The notes beneath the pieces are model-generated. The model was not told the DNA's origin. It ran no database searches and was given only the letters and a program-made list of their open reading frames with translations. A stretch of DNA of 30,472 nt from Lindgomyces ingoldianus (Eukaryota; Ascomycota; Dothideomycetes; Pleosporales; Lindgomycetaceae), in the NCBI RefSeq assembly GCF_010093535.1, contig NW_022985245.1, forward strand, positions 56,424 through 86,895, written 5' to 3'. This document shows positions 1-12,100 of the stretch, piece by piece. Every line of letters starts with the position of its first letter. Position 1 is the stretch's first letter. Both the position numbers and the translations under genes were made by a program.

Positions 1-313
1 ATAAGCTCGAACAGTATGTTGCTGCAAATTGCTGCATTTTGCAGCATTTTGCAGCATGTTGCAGCAAATTGCAGCATTTTACAGCATGTTGCAGCAAATT
101 GCAGCAAATTGCAGCATGTTGCAAGCTGGTCGCGCATAGGGCTAGTGCGCGAGGGACTCGGATCGGCAGAACAAAAAGCCGAGCAACACGAGTAGAGCAG
201 AAAAAGGATCGATAAATAAAACACAATCAACACAATTAATCAATCATCCCATACATCATATCTAAACCCATCATTCATCTCAGGAAGCCCAGAAACAGTG
301 CTTAAATCTGACA
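1..313 (+). mobile_element. Copia-type LTR, 5' end outside the window
   Basis: This is one of four copies in the window of the same LTR family. It has the conserved 3' half (CGATAAATAAA, CATTCATCTCAGGAAGC) and ends in AATCTGACA, the canonical CA terminus that pairs with TGTCAGATT at the 5' end of complete copies. The first bases of the LTR are missing because the window starts inside it. It may be a solo LTR or the 3' LTR of an element lying to the left; the bases after it (TTACT) would be the target duplication, which cannot be tested here. Confidence 0.85.
17..124 (+). repeat. 10-bp minisatellite inside the copia LTR (copy 1)
   Basis: Tandem units of about 10 bp with the core TTGCAGCANN, with variants AAATTGCAGC, ATTTTGCAGC and ATGTTGCAGC, repeated about 11 times. 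The same array occurs in the other three LTR copies with different unit numbers. Confidence 0.9.
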
Positions 314-532
314 TTACTAATTATATAACTAGGCTCTATAAAGATTTAAGTTTATAATTAAAAATAATACTTACTTTAACTATAAAGTTATTATTAATGT
401 TATATAAATTAATAATAAAAATGTTTTATATGTTATTAATATAGACACATTATTTTAGGCTGCTATATTTCTAAAATTTATATCTACATAAGATACCTAG
501 GATGCACTATGTAAATGCTAAATTAACACCTA
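314..532. other. AT-rich RIP-scarred stretch, no gene seen
   Basis: Very AT-rich, TpA-rich sequence between two LTRs. I see no open frame or recognisable protein remnant. It is the target into which the gypsy solo LTR at 533 inserted. Confidence 0.6.
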
Positions 533-1128
533 TGTTACAGCCAACAGTTAGACTGTAATGACCTAACTAGCTGTCCCACACAGCCTGAACAACGTTAGAT
601 GGAAGACGCTTAGCCCCGCGCTGAGCGAATCACGTGACAGGACAGATAAGGAATGGCTCCGGCTTTTAGAGAAAAGCCTTGCAGAGTGCATCATCTAATA
701 GGACATGCAGGTTTGCAGGCTTGCAGGCTATGCAGGCTATTTAAAAACAAGCATGCAAGCATGCAAAGCATGCAAACCCTATGTATATAGTCTTAATCGC
801 AACTATAGTTAGAAGGTTGTAATTACTATTTAGTCTTTACCTACTTAATAGACTAAGAGACATTAAAACCTTTATAATAAGGACATTGCCGCCTTGTATA
901 TCTTACACTATATATACCTCTACTTCTATCCTTACAGATTAGGTTTACTAGCTCCCCATACAGCTGCTGGGTCAAACCACAGCCTGCCTCCTTTATTCTG
1001 CCTGCCCTACACTCTGCTTAGCGGACTGTACACCTGATCCAGCTAAGTTCTATTCCCCTTACCGCTAACATCCCCTTAGGCCGTTGTGCTCCTGAAAATA
1101 CCATTCCATCAGAGCAAGGATTGTAACA
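533..1128 (+). mobile_element. Solo LTR of a Ty3/gypsy element with TSD ACCTA
   Basis: A 596-bp unit begins TGTTACAG and ends TTGTAACA (terminal inverted repeat TGTTACA/TGTAACA). It is flanked by identical 5-bp direct repeats ACCTA at 528-532 and 1129-1133. The sequence aligns along its length with the gypsy LTR at 17159-18073 (shared blocks CAAACCCTATGTATATAG, AAGGACATTGCCGC and AGAGCAAGGATTGTAACA). No internal coding region is attached, so it is a solo LTR left by LTR-LTR recombination. Around 700-780 it contains a variable tract of GCAGGCT- and GCATGCAA-type short repeats, followed by a TATATATA region that may be the promoter core. Confidence 0.9.
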
Positions 1129-1357
1129 ACCTATTAAGAACTTTTAGACTACATTATGCATAACTTAAGTATAAACTTTACTTTACAGGATTTTTAAGCT
1201 TATGTAAAAATTATAAGAGCTATATATAAGCAGATGCCTATAAAAGTATATTAAGTAGTTAAAAAGGTTAAGTGTGTGCACACACTTTTCTAATAAGTGT
1301 TTAACATTTTAAAGACTAAGCTAGGTAACTGTATAGATAATAAGGCTATTTTATAGA
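1129..1357. other. AT-rich interval, nothing recognised
   Basis: RIP-scarred spacer between the solo LTR duplication and the TA duplication of the Fot1-like element. It holds a short self-complementary GTGTGTGCACACAC at about 1273-1286, but no gene remnant. Confidence 0.5.
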
Positions 1358-1359
1358 TA

Positions 1360-3222
1360 ACGTACTTTATAGGCGAGTTGCTCACACACCTAAGTTGCTT
1401 ACTTTTGCTAAGACCCTACCACACTACTCTTTCTACACTAATGCATTTCTAACAACACTACTTAAATGTGTTAAAGGAATATTAGATGCAGCTTACACTT
1501 TAGGCTTTTAAATAAAACATAACACTTTTTAACTAACGCACTGCAGCTATCTATAGAGTCTCTTAAAAGATAATAAGTAACTAACGCGCTAGACAACCTT
1601 TTTAAGCTAATTGTACAGCTAACTTATAAAAGCTAAATAATAACAAAAAGCAGGTAATTATTTAGCACATACTTAAGCTAGATGCGTGAGGATTTCCCTC
1701 TTAGCTAGTAGCTGTAGCTAATATAGCTAATTCTTTACACACTAAGTGTAATATAAGCTATATTAGCATAAACTAGCTTAATATGTTTGTTAAGTGTTAC
1801 CTAGAGCTTAAAGTAAAGTTTAAGCATAAGTATAACTATAAAAGAGCCTTTTATAAGAATTTTATAGTAATTTAAAGCTAGTTTAACCTTATAAAGAATA
1901 TTAAAGCTAAGTATAGCATCTAAAATAATAACACATATAACTTTAATAAGATAAAGTTTATAATAAGCTAGATATCTACTAAAGTAGTTATTATAGGTTT
2001 AGAGAGATAAGAACAGCTAAAAGTAGTTTAGCTAGGTAACTAAGAGTAGACAACAGCTATCTAGGGCATTAATGCTAAAGGGTAGGCTATTCTGCCCTTT
2101 ATTATCTTTTAAGGTAGCAACTACTTTTTAAACTAGTATAAAAAAAATTTACTTTAGAATTAAGTTATTATAATCTTTAAGCGCAGCTAGACTACTAATT
2201 AGCTTAGTCTAGACTAGTTAAAGCACTTTAACGCGCATATAAAAAAGTGTACTGTTAGTAGCTACTATTTGCTAGTTATTAACAGCTATAAGAGCTATAA
2301 CTTACTTTATTTCTAGTAATACTATAAAAATAATAAGATTATTACTATTTATATACCTTTTTACTTATTACACCTTTTATAGCTACTTAATATAGGTTGT
2401 TTTACTTCTTTAAAGAAAGTGTATAAGCGCTAAGCTAAAAACTTTATACGCAACTAAATTACTTATATTATAAAGATAAAGTTCTTACTATGCTTTAAAG
2501 CAGCTTATAATGCTGTAATTACTTCTAGTAATATCTAAGAAAAGTTTTAAAGCGCTAGATTAGTTTCTTTTAACCTATAATAAGTTATAATAAGCCTTAA
2601 TGTAAAGTTGTGCACTTTATTACTACTACTACCTATATATTTTAAGCTCTAGTAGTTGTAAACCCTAAGTAATACTTTAGAACTTAGGTTATAATTAATG
2701 CTTATAAAGATAAGAATTTAAAAGCATATAAATAGTTTACTAACTTTTATAGTTAAAGTGTTTAAAAAAGTCTTAAAAAGGGCAGCAATAATTACATATA
2801 AGCTAGTGTTAGTGTAATAGGAAATTACTAAGCTTTAAGCAGCTAATAAAGCTACTACACAACATAAATTACATAAAAAAAAGCAGATTAAGGCAGAAGA
2901 GACCTTAATAATTTAGAAAGGCCTATGCTTAACAGCTTTAAAGGAGTTTAGAGTGCACAGTAATAGAAAGAAGGCAAAGAAGTAGGTGTAAGCTAAAGTA
3001 AGTAAGCTATCCTAAAGGCGCTACAGACAGTGCAATTAGACTAGGCATAACACGCAAATGTGTAAGCAAGAAGCAGAAGTAGCATCTAAATAATATTCTA
3101 GGCTGTACTGTACTATATAGTGCTAGAGCAGGTTGTTATAGGCTATAATAGAGTTTGTTAGGGTAGAGTCTTGGCAAAAGTAAGCGACTTGGGTGTGTAA
3201 GCAACTCGCCTATGAAGTACGT
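1360..3222 (+). mobile_element. Fot1/pogo-family (Tc1/mariner) DNA transposon, RIP-inactivated
   Basis: An 1863-bp element has inverted ends ACGTACTTTATAGGCGAGTT and AAGTACGT. TIR identity extends about 60 bp inward (GAGTTGCTCACACACC, GCTTACTTTTGC), with a few mismatches. It is flanked by TA dinucleotides (1358-1359, 3223-3224), the Tc1/mariner target duplication. The interior carries one transposase frame, annotated separately. The same TIRs bound the fold-back derivative at 19119-20218, so both belong to one family. Confidence 0.9.
1441..3093 (+). pseudogene. Fot1/pogo-like DDE transposase with C-terminal zinc knuckle, killed by RIP stops
   Basis: Reading from the ATG at 1441 gives about 550 codons in one frame with many TAA/TAG stops but no frameshift: the first catalytic motif (YNFNK at about 1936, normally YNFDETGF) and the C-terminal KQEAEVASK (3061) share that frame. 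In order there are an N-terminal helix-turn-helix/CENP-B-type region, the YNFD-like catalytic segment, a GNWEWTT-type region, the LLVINSYKS segment where LLVDGHGSH is usual, and HLLQLLNIGCF where the family has HLLQPLDVGCF. A Lys-rich C-terminus follows, ending in a C-x2-C-x4-H-x4-C knuckle at about 3025-3065. Family members cut and paste elements at TA sites. This copy cannot encode a functional protein. Stops sit where Gln or Trp codons are expected, as RIP produces. Confidence 0.85.
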
Positions 3223-3224
3223 TA

Positions 3225-3443
3225 GTAGTTAAAGCTCTAAACAACATAGCTAGCCTGCATAGTCTAGTACCTACACTGCTAGTTTTTAGGGCATACTTAA
3301 GAATTAACCTAGACTTTTTACTATTACTAAACATTATTACATAAGCAAGTGTAGTATAAAAGGTAATAAAGATACTTTAAAAAGACTATATAAAAGTAAA
3401 TATTAATTATATAATTAACACTTATAATAGCTTTATAATATAT
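3225..3443. other. AT-rich flank, no gene seen
   Basis: RIP-scarred sequence between the Fot1-like element and the start of gypsy element 1. No recognisable coding remnant. Confidence 0.5.
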
Positions 3444-4099
3444 TGTCACGGTATCCTCCCCAGATCCCAGACATAACTGTATTAGACGCGTACTAGAGTA
3501 TTATTAGTGCACGTCTAACATAAACACAACACAACACAGACATAAACTTAAGCATAAACTGCTTTAACACTAACTAAACCTAGAAGAGGCTTAATTTATA
3601 CCTAAAGCGCTTAGACTTCTAAGCTAAGTATTTAATTACTAATTTTCTTCTAAACCTTTCTATTCCTTACATAATATCTTATACCTACTATAATACCTTA
3701 CATAGTAATTAAACTAGACCTCTGCAAAGCTCTATAACCTTACTTGTGCATAATTATAACATTATGTTGTGTTAAAACCTTAGCTAAGAATAGCCTCTAA
3801 ATCTAATCTAATAAGCTTAGTACTTACATAACTTTAAGCTATTAAAGCAAGCTAAGAAGCCTTCTAAGAAGCGCTTACTCTATAGAAAAGCTACTATGTT
3901 GCAAGCTTTAAAGCTTTTTAAAAGGACTTTAAAGAATAGCTTTGTGTTATTAAGTAGTCTATTTCTGCCTTAACTCCTGTTATAGTAGTAGGAACTAAGA
4001 ACTTACTAGCTTTAAAGCCTACTTAAAAGTCTAGAGATAGCTTAACTCCCTTCTACCTAACACTACCTACAACCTGTAACCCTTCTAACCTAGTAATAA

Positions 4100-4790
4100 A
4101 ATCTAACTAACTCCCTAATCCCCTGCTGTTTAACAGAAAATAGAAAGACCTACCTTTCTTCCTACACAAGCTTTAATATAAACTTAAAGGAAACATAGAC
4201 TAATTCCCCTCTAAACACTTTTAGTTACTATATGCTTACTCTTAACTTAACTACAACATAACAGCCTTAATTAACTTACTAATAGATAAGGATATTATTA
4301 ACCTAGATTAATTTATAGTGTTTTTGTAAGCAACTTATAGAGACTTAAATAAAAAGTTAACAGCCCTAAGTTGCCTAAACACCCTATAACAAAAAAAAAA
4401 AGCTTTACCTTACACTTTACTAAGTTCTGCTAACTTACATTTAATACAGGCCTAAATAAGATAGGTCTAATTATAGCTCTACATAACTCCCTCTTAACTA
4501 AACTGCAACGCGCTATAGTAGGAAAACCCCTCCTAAACAACCTTAACGCGTATGTAAACCTAATTGCTACCTATAATAATAACATAAAGTTCCTCCCTGT
4601 ACAAGCCCTAATACGCCCCTAAACTAGCGCAGTTGCAAATAAGAACCTTAACATAATAAAAATTAATTTAAATTATGCTCTAGTTAGTTCTAGAAAGTGT
4701 AAAGATTATAAAAAGAAAAGTTAATGTTTTAAGTGTAGTAAGCATAGTTATATCTCTTAAAACTGCTTTATTCCTCTTCCTTAAGTCTAC
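4100..4790 (+). pseudogene. Gypsy gag remnant with CCHC zinc knuckle
   Basis: The clearest piece is a nucleocapsid knuckle at 4725-4766 reading CFKCSKHSYIS*NC (C-x2-C-x4-H-x4-C). The RNA-binding knuckle of gag packages element RNA. The knuckle frame differs from the downstream pol frame by one position in the -1 direction. This fits a -1 gag-pol shift or a simple indel. The upstream limit of gag is approximate because many codons are RIP-altered. Confidence 0.6.
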
Positions 4791-4999
4791 GCAAGTAGCG
4801 CTGCTAGTACTTGTTAAAAATTTTTACTATCTTAATTTTGTTTCTGTAAGAGCTCTAACTTGTATTTAAGCTCTAATCCCCCTTACTACTCTTAACATAG
4901 CTGCAGCCATAGCAGTAGAAGCCTGTAAAAAGGCTTGTCCTAGGGCTAAGTCACCCTTTAGGACTAATTTAACACTAGATCTTTGCTAACCTATAGGCT

Positions 5000-7900
5000 A
5001 AGTCCCCTACTAATAACTAGAAGTACTAAGTTAATATTTTTATATATTTATAACAAGGAACTGTATTAGCTCTAATATAGGCTTTTATTAACTTAGAAGC
5101 AAACAGCATAGGTTACATTAATAAAGAACTAGCGTGTAAACTAAATCTTTAATTAACACTACTTACTTAAACAATTTACCTAACTAGATTTAATAGAAAA
5201 TAACTTAAAAGAAGTTCTATCTTCTATACTATAACTATTACAATTACCTACTAACACTATAAGAAGTAGATTAAACTCTATGTAATAAACATAGAATGTT
5301 ATAACTTAATCTTAGAACAACTATAGCTGTATTAGCACAAGGTTGCCTTTAATTACTAAAAGTAAGTTCTAAACTTTAACTTTTTCTAATACTAAGACAT
5401 ATGCTTACACTTACACCTAAATAACACCTAAATAGCACTTAATATAGAAGGTCTCTAGACCTACTTTTTAATAACCTAAAAAAAAACTACTTAAGCAAGG
5501 CTAACAAGCTAGGCCTTTTACTAAAATAGGCTATGTAAAATAATTTAATAACTGCTTAAACTTAAAAAAAAGAAAGCCTTTAAAGAACCTTTACTTACCT
5601 AATTTAAACACAAACTAGGACTTAAACAGTAGATAGACATCTGCTACATAAGACCTGCTCTATTTGTAACCCTAGCTTAACAACTAGATTACAAAATCTA
5701 CGCAGTTATAATTTCTAATATAGACTAAGCTTTAGCTCTTTAAAAACACACTAACTTAAGGATAATAGTCTCTTAAGACTACTATAACTTATTGTATGTC
5801 TTTTTTTAAAATAAGTCTAATAAGCTTTTAATATAATGTCTATATAATTACTAAATAACTTTTAAGCCTAGCAAACAACCTAGTTATAGGCTACTATATA
5901 AAATGTTGCTAAACAAATTAAAAGTGCTCTAAAAATACCTTAATAAGAACCTAAAAAAAAAGTTTATTTAAGCTAGCTTCTTACTAGTAGTGTTACTTAT
6001 ACTATTTATAAAGAAACTTAGAGGTAGGCTTTAATTCTGCGTTAACTACTAAAGACTAAACGCTGTTACTATTAAGAACTAATACTTAATTCCCCTCTTA
6101 TAGAAAACTCTAAGCTAACTAAGTAAAGTAAAGTATTTTATAAAGTTAGATATTATTACTGCCTTTAACAAGCTAAAGATAGCAAAGGGTAATAAGTAGC
6201 TAACAGCGTTTTAAACCTAATACAGACTATTTAAGTACCTAGTAATGCCCTTTAGCTTAGCTAACACGCCTAGTACTTTTTAACATTTTGTAAACAACTT
6301 GCTCTAACCCTACCTAGACGTGTTCTGCACTGCGTATATTAATAATATTCTAATTTACAGTAATAGCCTTTTAGAGCACAAACAGCATGTACGCTTAGTG
6401 CTAAAGGCTATAGAAGAAGCAGGTCTGCAACTTAACATAGACAAATGCAAGTTCTACTAATTAAAGGTTACATATTTAGGATATGTAATCTTTACAGATA
6501 GCATCTAAATAGACCCTATTAAGGTTTAGACTGTGCTAGATTAGCAATACTTAAAAGACATAAAGGATGTTTAAGCTTTTATAAAATTTACTAACTTTTA
6601 CTAATAATTTATTAACAACTTCTTACAGCTAGTAAGCCCTATAACTGCACTTACTAAAAAAGAGGTTTAATTTAACTTTAACTTAAATTACTAACAGTTT
6701 TTTAACTAGCTAAAGAAAGCCTTTACTAAAGCTTTAATACTCTGCTACTTTAACTTTAAACTACTAATACTTGTAGAAGCTAATGCCTTAGACTACGTAG
6801 TAGCAGGAGTTCTCTTCTAGACTAAGCTAGACAGGACTATTAAGCCTATTACATACTTCTTAAAAAAAATAAGTCCTGTAGAAGGCAATTATAAGATCTA
6901 CAACAAGGAATTGCTTGCTATAGTACACTGCTTTAAATAATAGTAACCTAAACTAGAAAGTGCAGCGCATCTAATACAGGTCCTATCTAACTACAAGAAC
7001 TTACAGTACTTTATAACTACAAAACAACTTAGCTACTAACAAGCCTATTAGTCTAAATACCTGTCCTGTTTTAATTTTAAGATTACTTATTATCTTAGTT
7101 AAGACAGAGGGAAACTAGATGCCCTTATAAGGCAATCTTAAGACGTCCCTGCTTAGGAAGAAGCGTAAAAGGCTTAACACTAAACTCTACTTTAACCTAA
7201 GCTATTTTTAAACCTTAACCTAAACAAAATAGATTAGACAATTAATTAGATTATTACTAATAAGTATTTAAATAATAAATTTATTTAAGAAACCTTAGAC
7301 CTGCTTTAAAACAGTGCTAGTTAGTTAAAGAAGGTAACACTAGCTAACTATAAAAACTAAAATAGTAAGCTGTATTACTATAACTAACTTATAATCCCTA
7401 ATTCTAACAAACTAAAAATTAAACTACTCTAAATTATACACAACTCGCCTATTAGAGGACACCTAGGCAGAGGAAAGACTCTTAACCTACTACAGAGAGA
7501 GTACTACTAGCCCCGCATGTTCTATACTGTACGCTAATACGTATTATGTTGCTATACTTACTGTAAAGCAAAGGCCTCTTAAAAAAGGTACAATAGCCTA
7601 CTTAAACTACTCCTAATCCTTAAACAAGCTTAAAAAAACATATTAATTAATTTTATTATAAACCTACCTCTATCTAAAGAGTATATAAATATTATAGTAG
7701 TTATTAATTACTTAACTAAGTATTAACACTTAATACTATGTTCCTTTATAACTGCCCCTAATATAGCCTAGTTATTCTACTAATACATATAGGTTTACTA
7801 TAGCCTGCCTAACATAATTATATTAGACAGAGGTACGCAGTTTGTCTTAGCCTTCTAGGACAAACTCTGTAAACAGCTCTAAATTATCCCCTATCTATCT

Positions 7901-8658
7901 ACAGCTTTTCACCTAGAGACTAACAGCTAGACTAAGAACGCAAACGCTGTAATAGAATAAGTCCTACAAGCGTACACAAACTACTAGCAGGATAACTAGG
8001 TAAAATAGTTAGCTACAGCACAGTTTAAAGCTAATAACATAACATCTAAATTAACACAAGTATCTCTATTCTTAGCAAACTATAGATACTACCTCTAAAT
8101 AGAATTTAAACTACTTATAAATACCCCCTAACTAACTTATTAATCTATATAAGTAATAGATGTAAATAGACTTATTAACAAGATCTAAAACATATCTAAA
8201 TATGTTTATAAAAAGCTTACATAGGCTTAAGCTCTTTAACAAGAGTACGTAAACTAATCCTAAACTCCTGCCCCTGCGTATGCAGCTGGCAAGAAGGTTT
8301 AGCTAGACGCTAGAAATATCTAAACAAACTAATAATTAAAGAAACTTAATTAGAAGAACCTTAGCCCCTTTACAGTAGCCTATATAGTCTTATTGCACGC
8401 TTACTAATTAATCCTACCTGACAGCATGAAGATACACCCTGTGTTCCACGTATTGTTGCTGCGCTAAGCAGCCCCTAAATCTAACTATCTACCTAGACAG
8501 CTAAACCTGCTACCTAAACCTGTTATTATAAACAACAAACTAGAATATGTTGTAAAAGATGTTAAATAGATCTAGTTTAACAAGAAAAAACATATCTACA
8601 AATACCTTATAAAATAGACTAGATACAACAAACTGTTATAGGAACCTGCAGAAGCCTT
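5000..8658 (+). pseudogene. Gypsy pol 1: protease(?)-RT-RNase H-integrase-chromodomain-like tail, RIP-degraded
   Basis: From about 5850 to 8658 one frame is kept for more than 900 codons, interrupted only by TAA/TAG. RT begins near 6011 (FCVNY*RLNAVTIKN), with YLVMPFSLANAPSTF, the active-site segment YINNILIYS (YVDDILIYS in the family) and YLGYVIF. RNase H follows at about 6700-7150 ([13 protein letters not shown]). The integrase H2C2 zinc finger lies near 7436-7570 and the core at about 7650-8100 (LDRGTQFV). The GPY/C-terminal part ends with MKIHPVFHV at 8426. The tail YVVKDVKQI...LIK*TRYNKLL*EPAEAF resembles a chromodomain, a histone-tail reader that guides chromovirus integration. The protease region (5000-5600) is guessed from position only. 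It is non-functional. Confidence 0.85.
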
Positions 8659-9060
8659 TGTCAGATTTAAGCACTGTTTCTAGGCTTCCTGAGATGAATG
8701 ATGGGTTTGGATATGATGTATGGGATGATTGATTGATTGTGTTTATTTATCGATCCTTTTTCTGCTCTACTCGTGTTGCTCGGCTTTTTGTTTTGCCGAT
8801 CCGAGTCCCTCGCGCACTTGCCCTATGCGCGACCAGCTTGCAAAATGCTGCAATTTTCTGCAATTTGCTGCAAACTGCTGCAACATGCTGCAATTTGCTG
8901 CAATTTGCTGCAATTTGCTGCAAACTGCTGCAACATGCTGCAATTTGCTGCAAAATGCTGCAATTTGCAGCAACATACTGTTCGAGCTTATTGCTCGTAC
9001 TATGTAGCAGCTTTCGTCAAGCGTTCCTCCTGTCTTGACAGTAGGTGCGCAAATCTGACA
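8659..9060 (-). repeat. 3' LTR of the copia element
   Basis: 402 bp with TG...CA ends read on the minus strand. The sequence immediately upstream on that strand is the purine tract GCTGAGGGGGTG, the expected priming site for plus-strand DNA. Open frames of up to 144 codons seen on both strands here come from the minisatellite and are not genes. Confidence 0.9.
8839..8976 (-). repeat. 10-bp minisatellite inside copia LTR (copy 2, longest)
   Basis: About 14 tandem units of consensus CTGCAANNTG (variants CTGCAATTTG, CTGCAAACTG, CTGCAACATG, CTGCAAAATG) on the + strand. This copy has about four more units than its partner LTR at 14026-14123. Confidence 0.9.
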
Positions 9061-9072
9061 CACCCCCTCAGC
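9061..9072 (-). promoter_or_regulatory. Polypurine tract of the copia element
   Basis: On the minus strand GCTGAGGGGGTG directly precedes the TGTCAGATTTG start of the 3' LTR. Such a tract primes second-strand synthesis in LTR retrotransposons, and its position fixes both the orientation of the element and its LTR border. Confidence 0.85.
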
Positions 9073-9163
9073 TTGGACATGCTTCAAGCTGGTTCCCGAT
9101 TGCGCATCCTTAGTATGCTTCCAGGGCTTCCATTCTTGCTTCAATCTCTTCCATATCCGCTTC

Positions 9164-12100
9164 CTAACTGACTATCCTCTCCCTAACGTCAACTAGCCGA
9201 ATTTGCTGAAGAAAGCTTGGCCATTTGCTGGCTAGAAGCGCTTTAGTGAGTCCGTCCGCAAGCATCTCGCTGGAGGGGACATAGACAACCTTAATCATTT
9301 GTTGAGAGACTTCCTGTCGGAGCCAGTGGTTATGGATGTTGACATGTCGGAGCTTGGTTTAAAGTCAAGATATCTCTTCGTTTACTAGTCAGATTGTCTG
9401 CTTGTTGTTGCACTAGATTGTAATAGTTAAATTAGGCAGCTTAACCTACAGTTTATTAAGAAGCATTCTTGTAAACATAGCTTCCTTAGCAACTTAGAAC
9501 AGTGCAAGTAATTCTGCTTTTGTTGTTAATGTTATAACTGTATCTTGTTTATTTACTTGCTATGCAATCTATCTGCTAAATAGTTAAATAATGTAGCCCT
9601 AAAAGCTCTTTCTATTTAGTATATTATCTACAAATAACGCATTACTTGCTACTACAAGGTAGTCTTCTCCTCCTAATTAGAGTGCGTACGTCCGTGTCGC
9701 ATGTAGGTACAGGATGACTCGATCGGCTGCATCCTGATGGTTAGATGCGGGATTTGTGAGAAACTGTGCGAGGCGTAATGTGGTAAAGGCAATGTCTAGT
9801 CTTGTAGTAACTGCTGCAAAGAGCAGAGATCTAATCTTCTGCTAATATTAATTTACTTCTAATAGAGTTGCAAAACTAGATTGCAGCATAAGTTTAATCC
9901 TACTTATAGGTGTAGCGTGCTGCAGGTCCTTTCTGTTAGCTAGCCTAGCTATCTTGTTAATATATAATGCCTATAATAGCTAAATTATTTATTACTGTTA
10001 ATCTCTAATAATCTTAACTCCTAGGAACTATTATAGGTCCTTGCCTCTTATTAGGGTATACTTCTCTTGTAACTAGTCTACTACACGCTGTGCATCTGCT
10101 TTAGAGCCTTTTCTGTACGCAACAATAAGGTTGTCTACATAGAAGAAGACAAATATTCTAGCTTTAGTTATGCAGTAGAGTTTATGTAGAACAGCTAAGA
10201 ACCTAAGGCCTTTAAAAGTTGTTATAAAATAGTGTTGCTAAAGTAAAGAAGAAATTTATAGGCTATATAGTGCTTTTTAAAGCTTAAGTATTGTACCTAG
10301 TTTCTAATAGCCTCTTAGCATCTACATGTAGATATCATGGTTAATTGCTGCATGTATAAACACATTAGTTATGTTGTATTGTTTAAGCTCTAGGTTAAAG
10401 CGTGCAGATATTACTATTAGCATTTAAAATAAGCGTTCTGCTAGGGTGGCAGCGTAGGTATTTTGTGTAGTAATGTTTCTTTATTAATTACTATAGACTA
10501 CTAGTTGCGCCTTGCATCTTTGCAATCTATAGTGCTTATTAAGCTTATAGGTGTACACCTACATATAATCTAGGATCTGCTGTCTAGCTGCCTTAATTAG
10601 CTTTGTCTAGACCTCTGTCTAGGATTTTATTATCTAATAACTGTCTAGGTGCGTTCTTTTTGCTGCCTTAAACATCTTATGTAAAGGGTGCTCCTCTAGT
10701 TGCTTTTAAGTTAATAGTAGAGGTAGTAGCTAGCTTTTATAAGGTGTCTTTCTTTTAAATAGCATTCTTATTAATGCTACTTTATCTAGTGTCTTGCTGC
10801 TATGCTTTCCTACACTTTTAGATTTTATGCTAGCTATAAAGGCTATAGCCTATAGTATAGTCTTTAACAACTCTATTTAGCTTAGCTTTAGTGCTGCTCT
10901 AGCTATTAACTATATAAGTAATGCTGCAGGTAGCAGAGTGTTTAGAGGAGATAGATAGTTATCTTTAATCTTCCTTTCTTAATAGTAGCCTAGTAAGTCT
11001 ACTTTGTTAAAATTTAATGTATTATCTATAGTGTTGTCTTTATAGAACAACTCTGTCTTTAGCTAATAACTAGGTGTTAGAAGCTTAATTATTTTAATGT
11101 ATGTAGTAATTTTCTTTACTATGTTGTATATAAGGTTATTTATTAGGTCTTTAGGCTTACTGCTAAAAATTAAGTGTTTGTTAAAAATAACATTGTGTGT
11201 ATAGATTACTTTTGCTAGTAGTAGTATCTATATGCAGTAGATGTTTAATAATTAGTACCTAACTAGATATCTAATCTACGCCTTTAGGTCTAGCCTCTGT
11301 AGCTTAGATTTATTTTAATATGTGTTATTAGTTATTATAAATACTTTATAGCTATAAGCTTTTAGATGTGTAAAGCTTAGCTTTTAAATTAATATAACAA
11401 CTCTATTATTTAGAGCTGCTTATGTAAAGAAGATCTTGTATAGTGTCTTCTAGTTATTAGCATAGTTTAGCGTCTAATTGTATAGGTATACGCTAGCTCT
11501 AGTAATGTATAGCTATATGTTCTATAGTAGGTTAGCATCTAGTTATATAGCCTATAACTTCTTTTTATTTACACCTTCTAAGTGTTTAGCTCCTCTGTTC
11601 TAGGCTTATGTATCTAGTGCTAAAGGCTTAATAGTTATTCTATGCAATGCTAGCTAGCGTTCTACCTCTAGTTTTACTGTTATAATCTTATTATTAGCTT
11701 TAATAACTTTTATAGTAATATTATAATAGTTCTTTAGAAAAAGAATAAAAATTATAAAAGCTTTAATAATTAATTTAGTAGGCCTATTATCTTTAAAGTA
11801 GAGGTCCTACTAGAGGCTAGAATACTTATTAGTAATTAGTATTTAACTTTACTCTTTTATAATGCTTTATGCTTTATATGCATAGAAATTAATTAACAGT
11901 CTCTTACTAAGTCTACTGTTGCTAATTTATAGTGCGCAGCTAATTTATTATTGTATCTTAGCTCTACTACATAAGTTACATTAGACTGTTATAATTTCTT
12001 TAATTTACACCCCCTTAGCTTACTGTATAAGGTGTTAAAGTGTAGCTAGTCTAGGGTGTCCTAGACGCTTATACTATAGCTCTGCTAATGCTTTTTATAG

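Larger units (their letters stand above)
3444..8658 (+). mobile_element. Ty3/gypsy (chromovirus-like) retrotransposon 1, RIP-degraded, 3' end replaced by copia element
   Basis: The left border is tentatively placed at TGTCACGGTATCC (3444), which looks like an LTR start; about 300 bp of AT-rich sequence after it could be the 5' LTR, but its end is not resolved. Gag remnants, a CCHC knuckle and a full pol follow in order on the + strand. The element stops abruptly at 8658, inside a chromodomain-like tail, where the copia LTR begins; no 3' LTR or downstream half is found after the copia element. The pol region is certain, the borders are not. Confidence 0.75.

Noticed and set aside
1..9060. A giant transposon with 300-400-bp terminal inverted repeats (1-313 versus 8659-9060) around the gypsy pol
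   Set aside because: The right-hand copy is tied to the copia element by its PPT and partner LTR, and the left copy ends 219 bp before an independent solo LTR; opposite orientation is explained by separate insertions.
8729..9171. Several overlapping open frames of 68-144 codons on both strands, rich in CCNLLQFAA-type repeats
   Set aside because: They lie in the copia LTR minisatellite; a 10-bp unit stays open in all frames, and other LTR copies with different unit numbers do not conserve a product.
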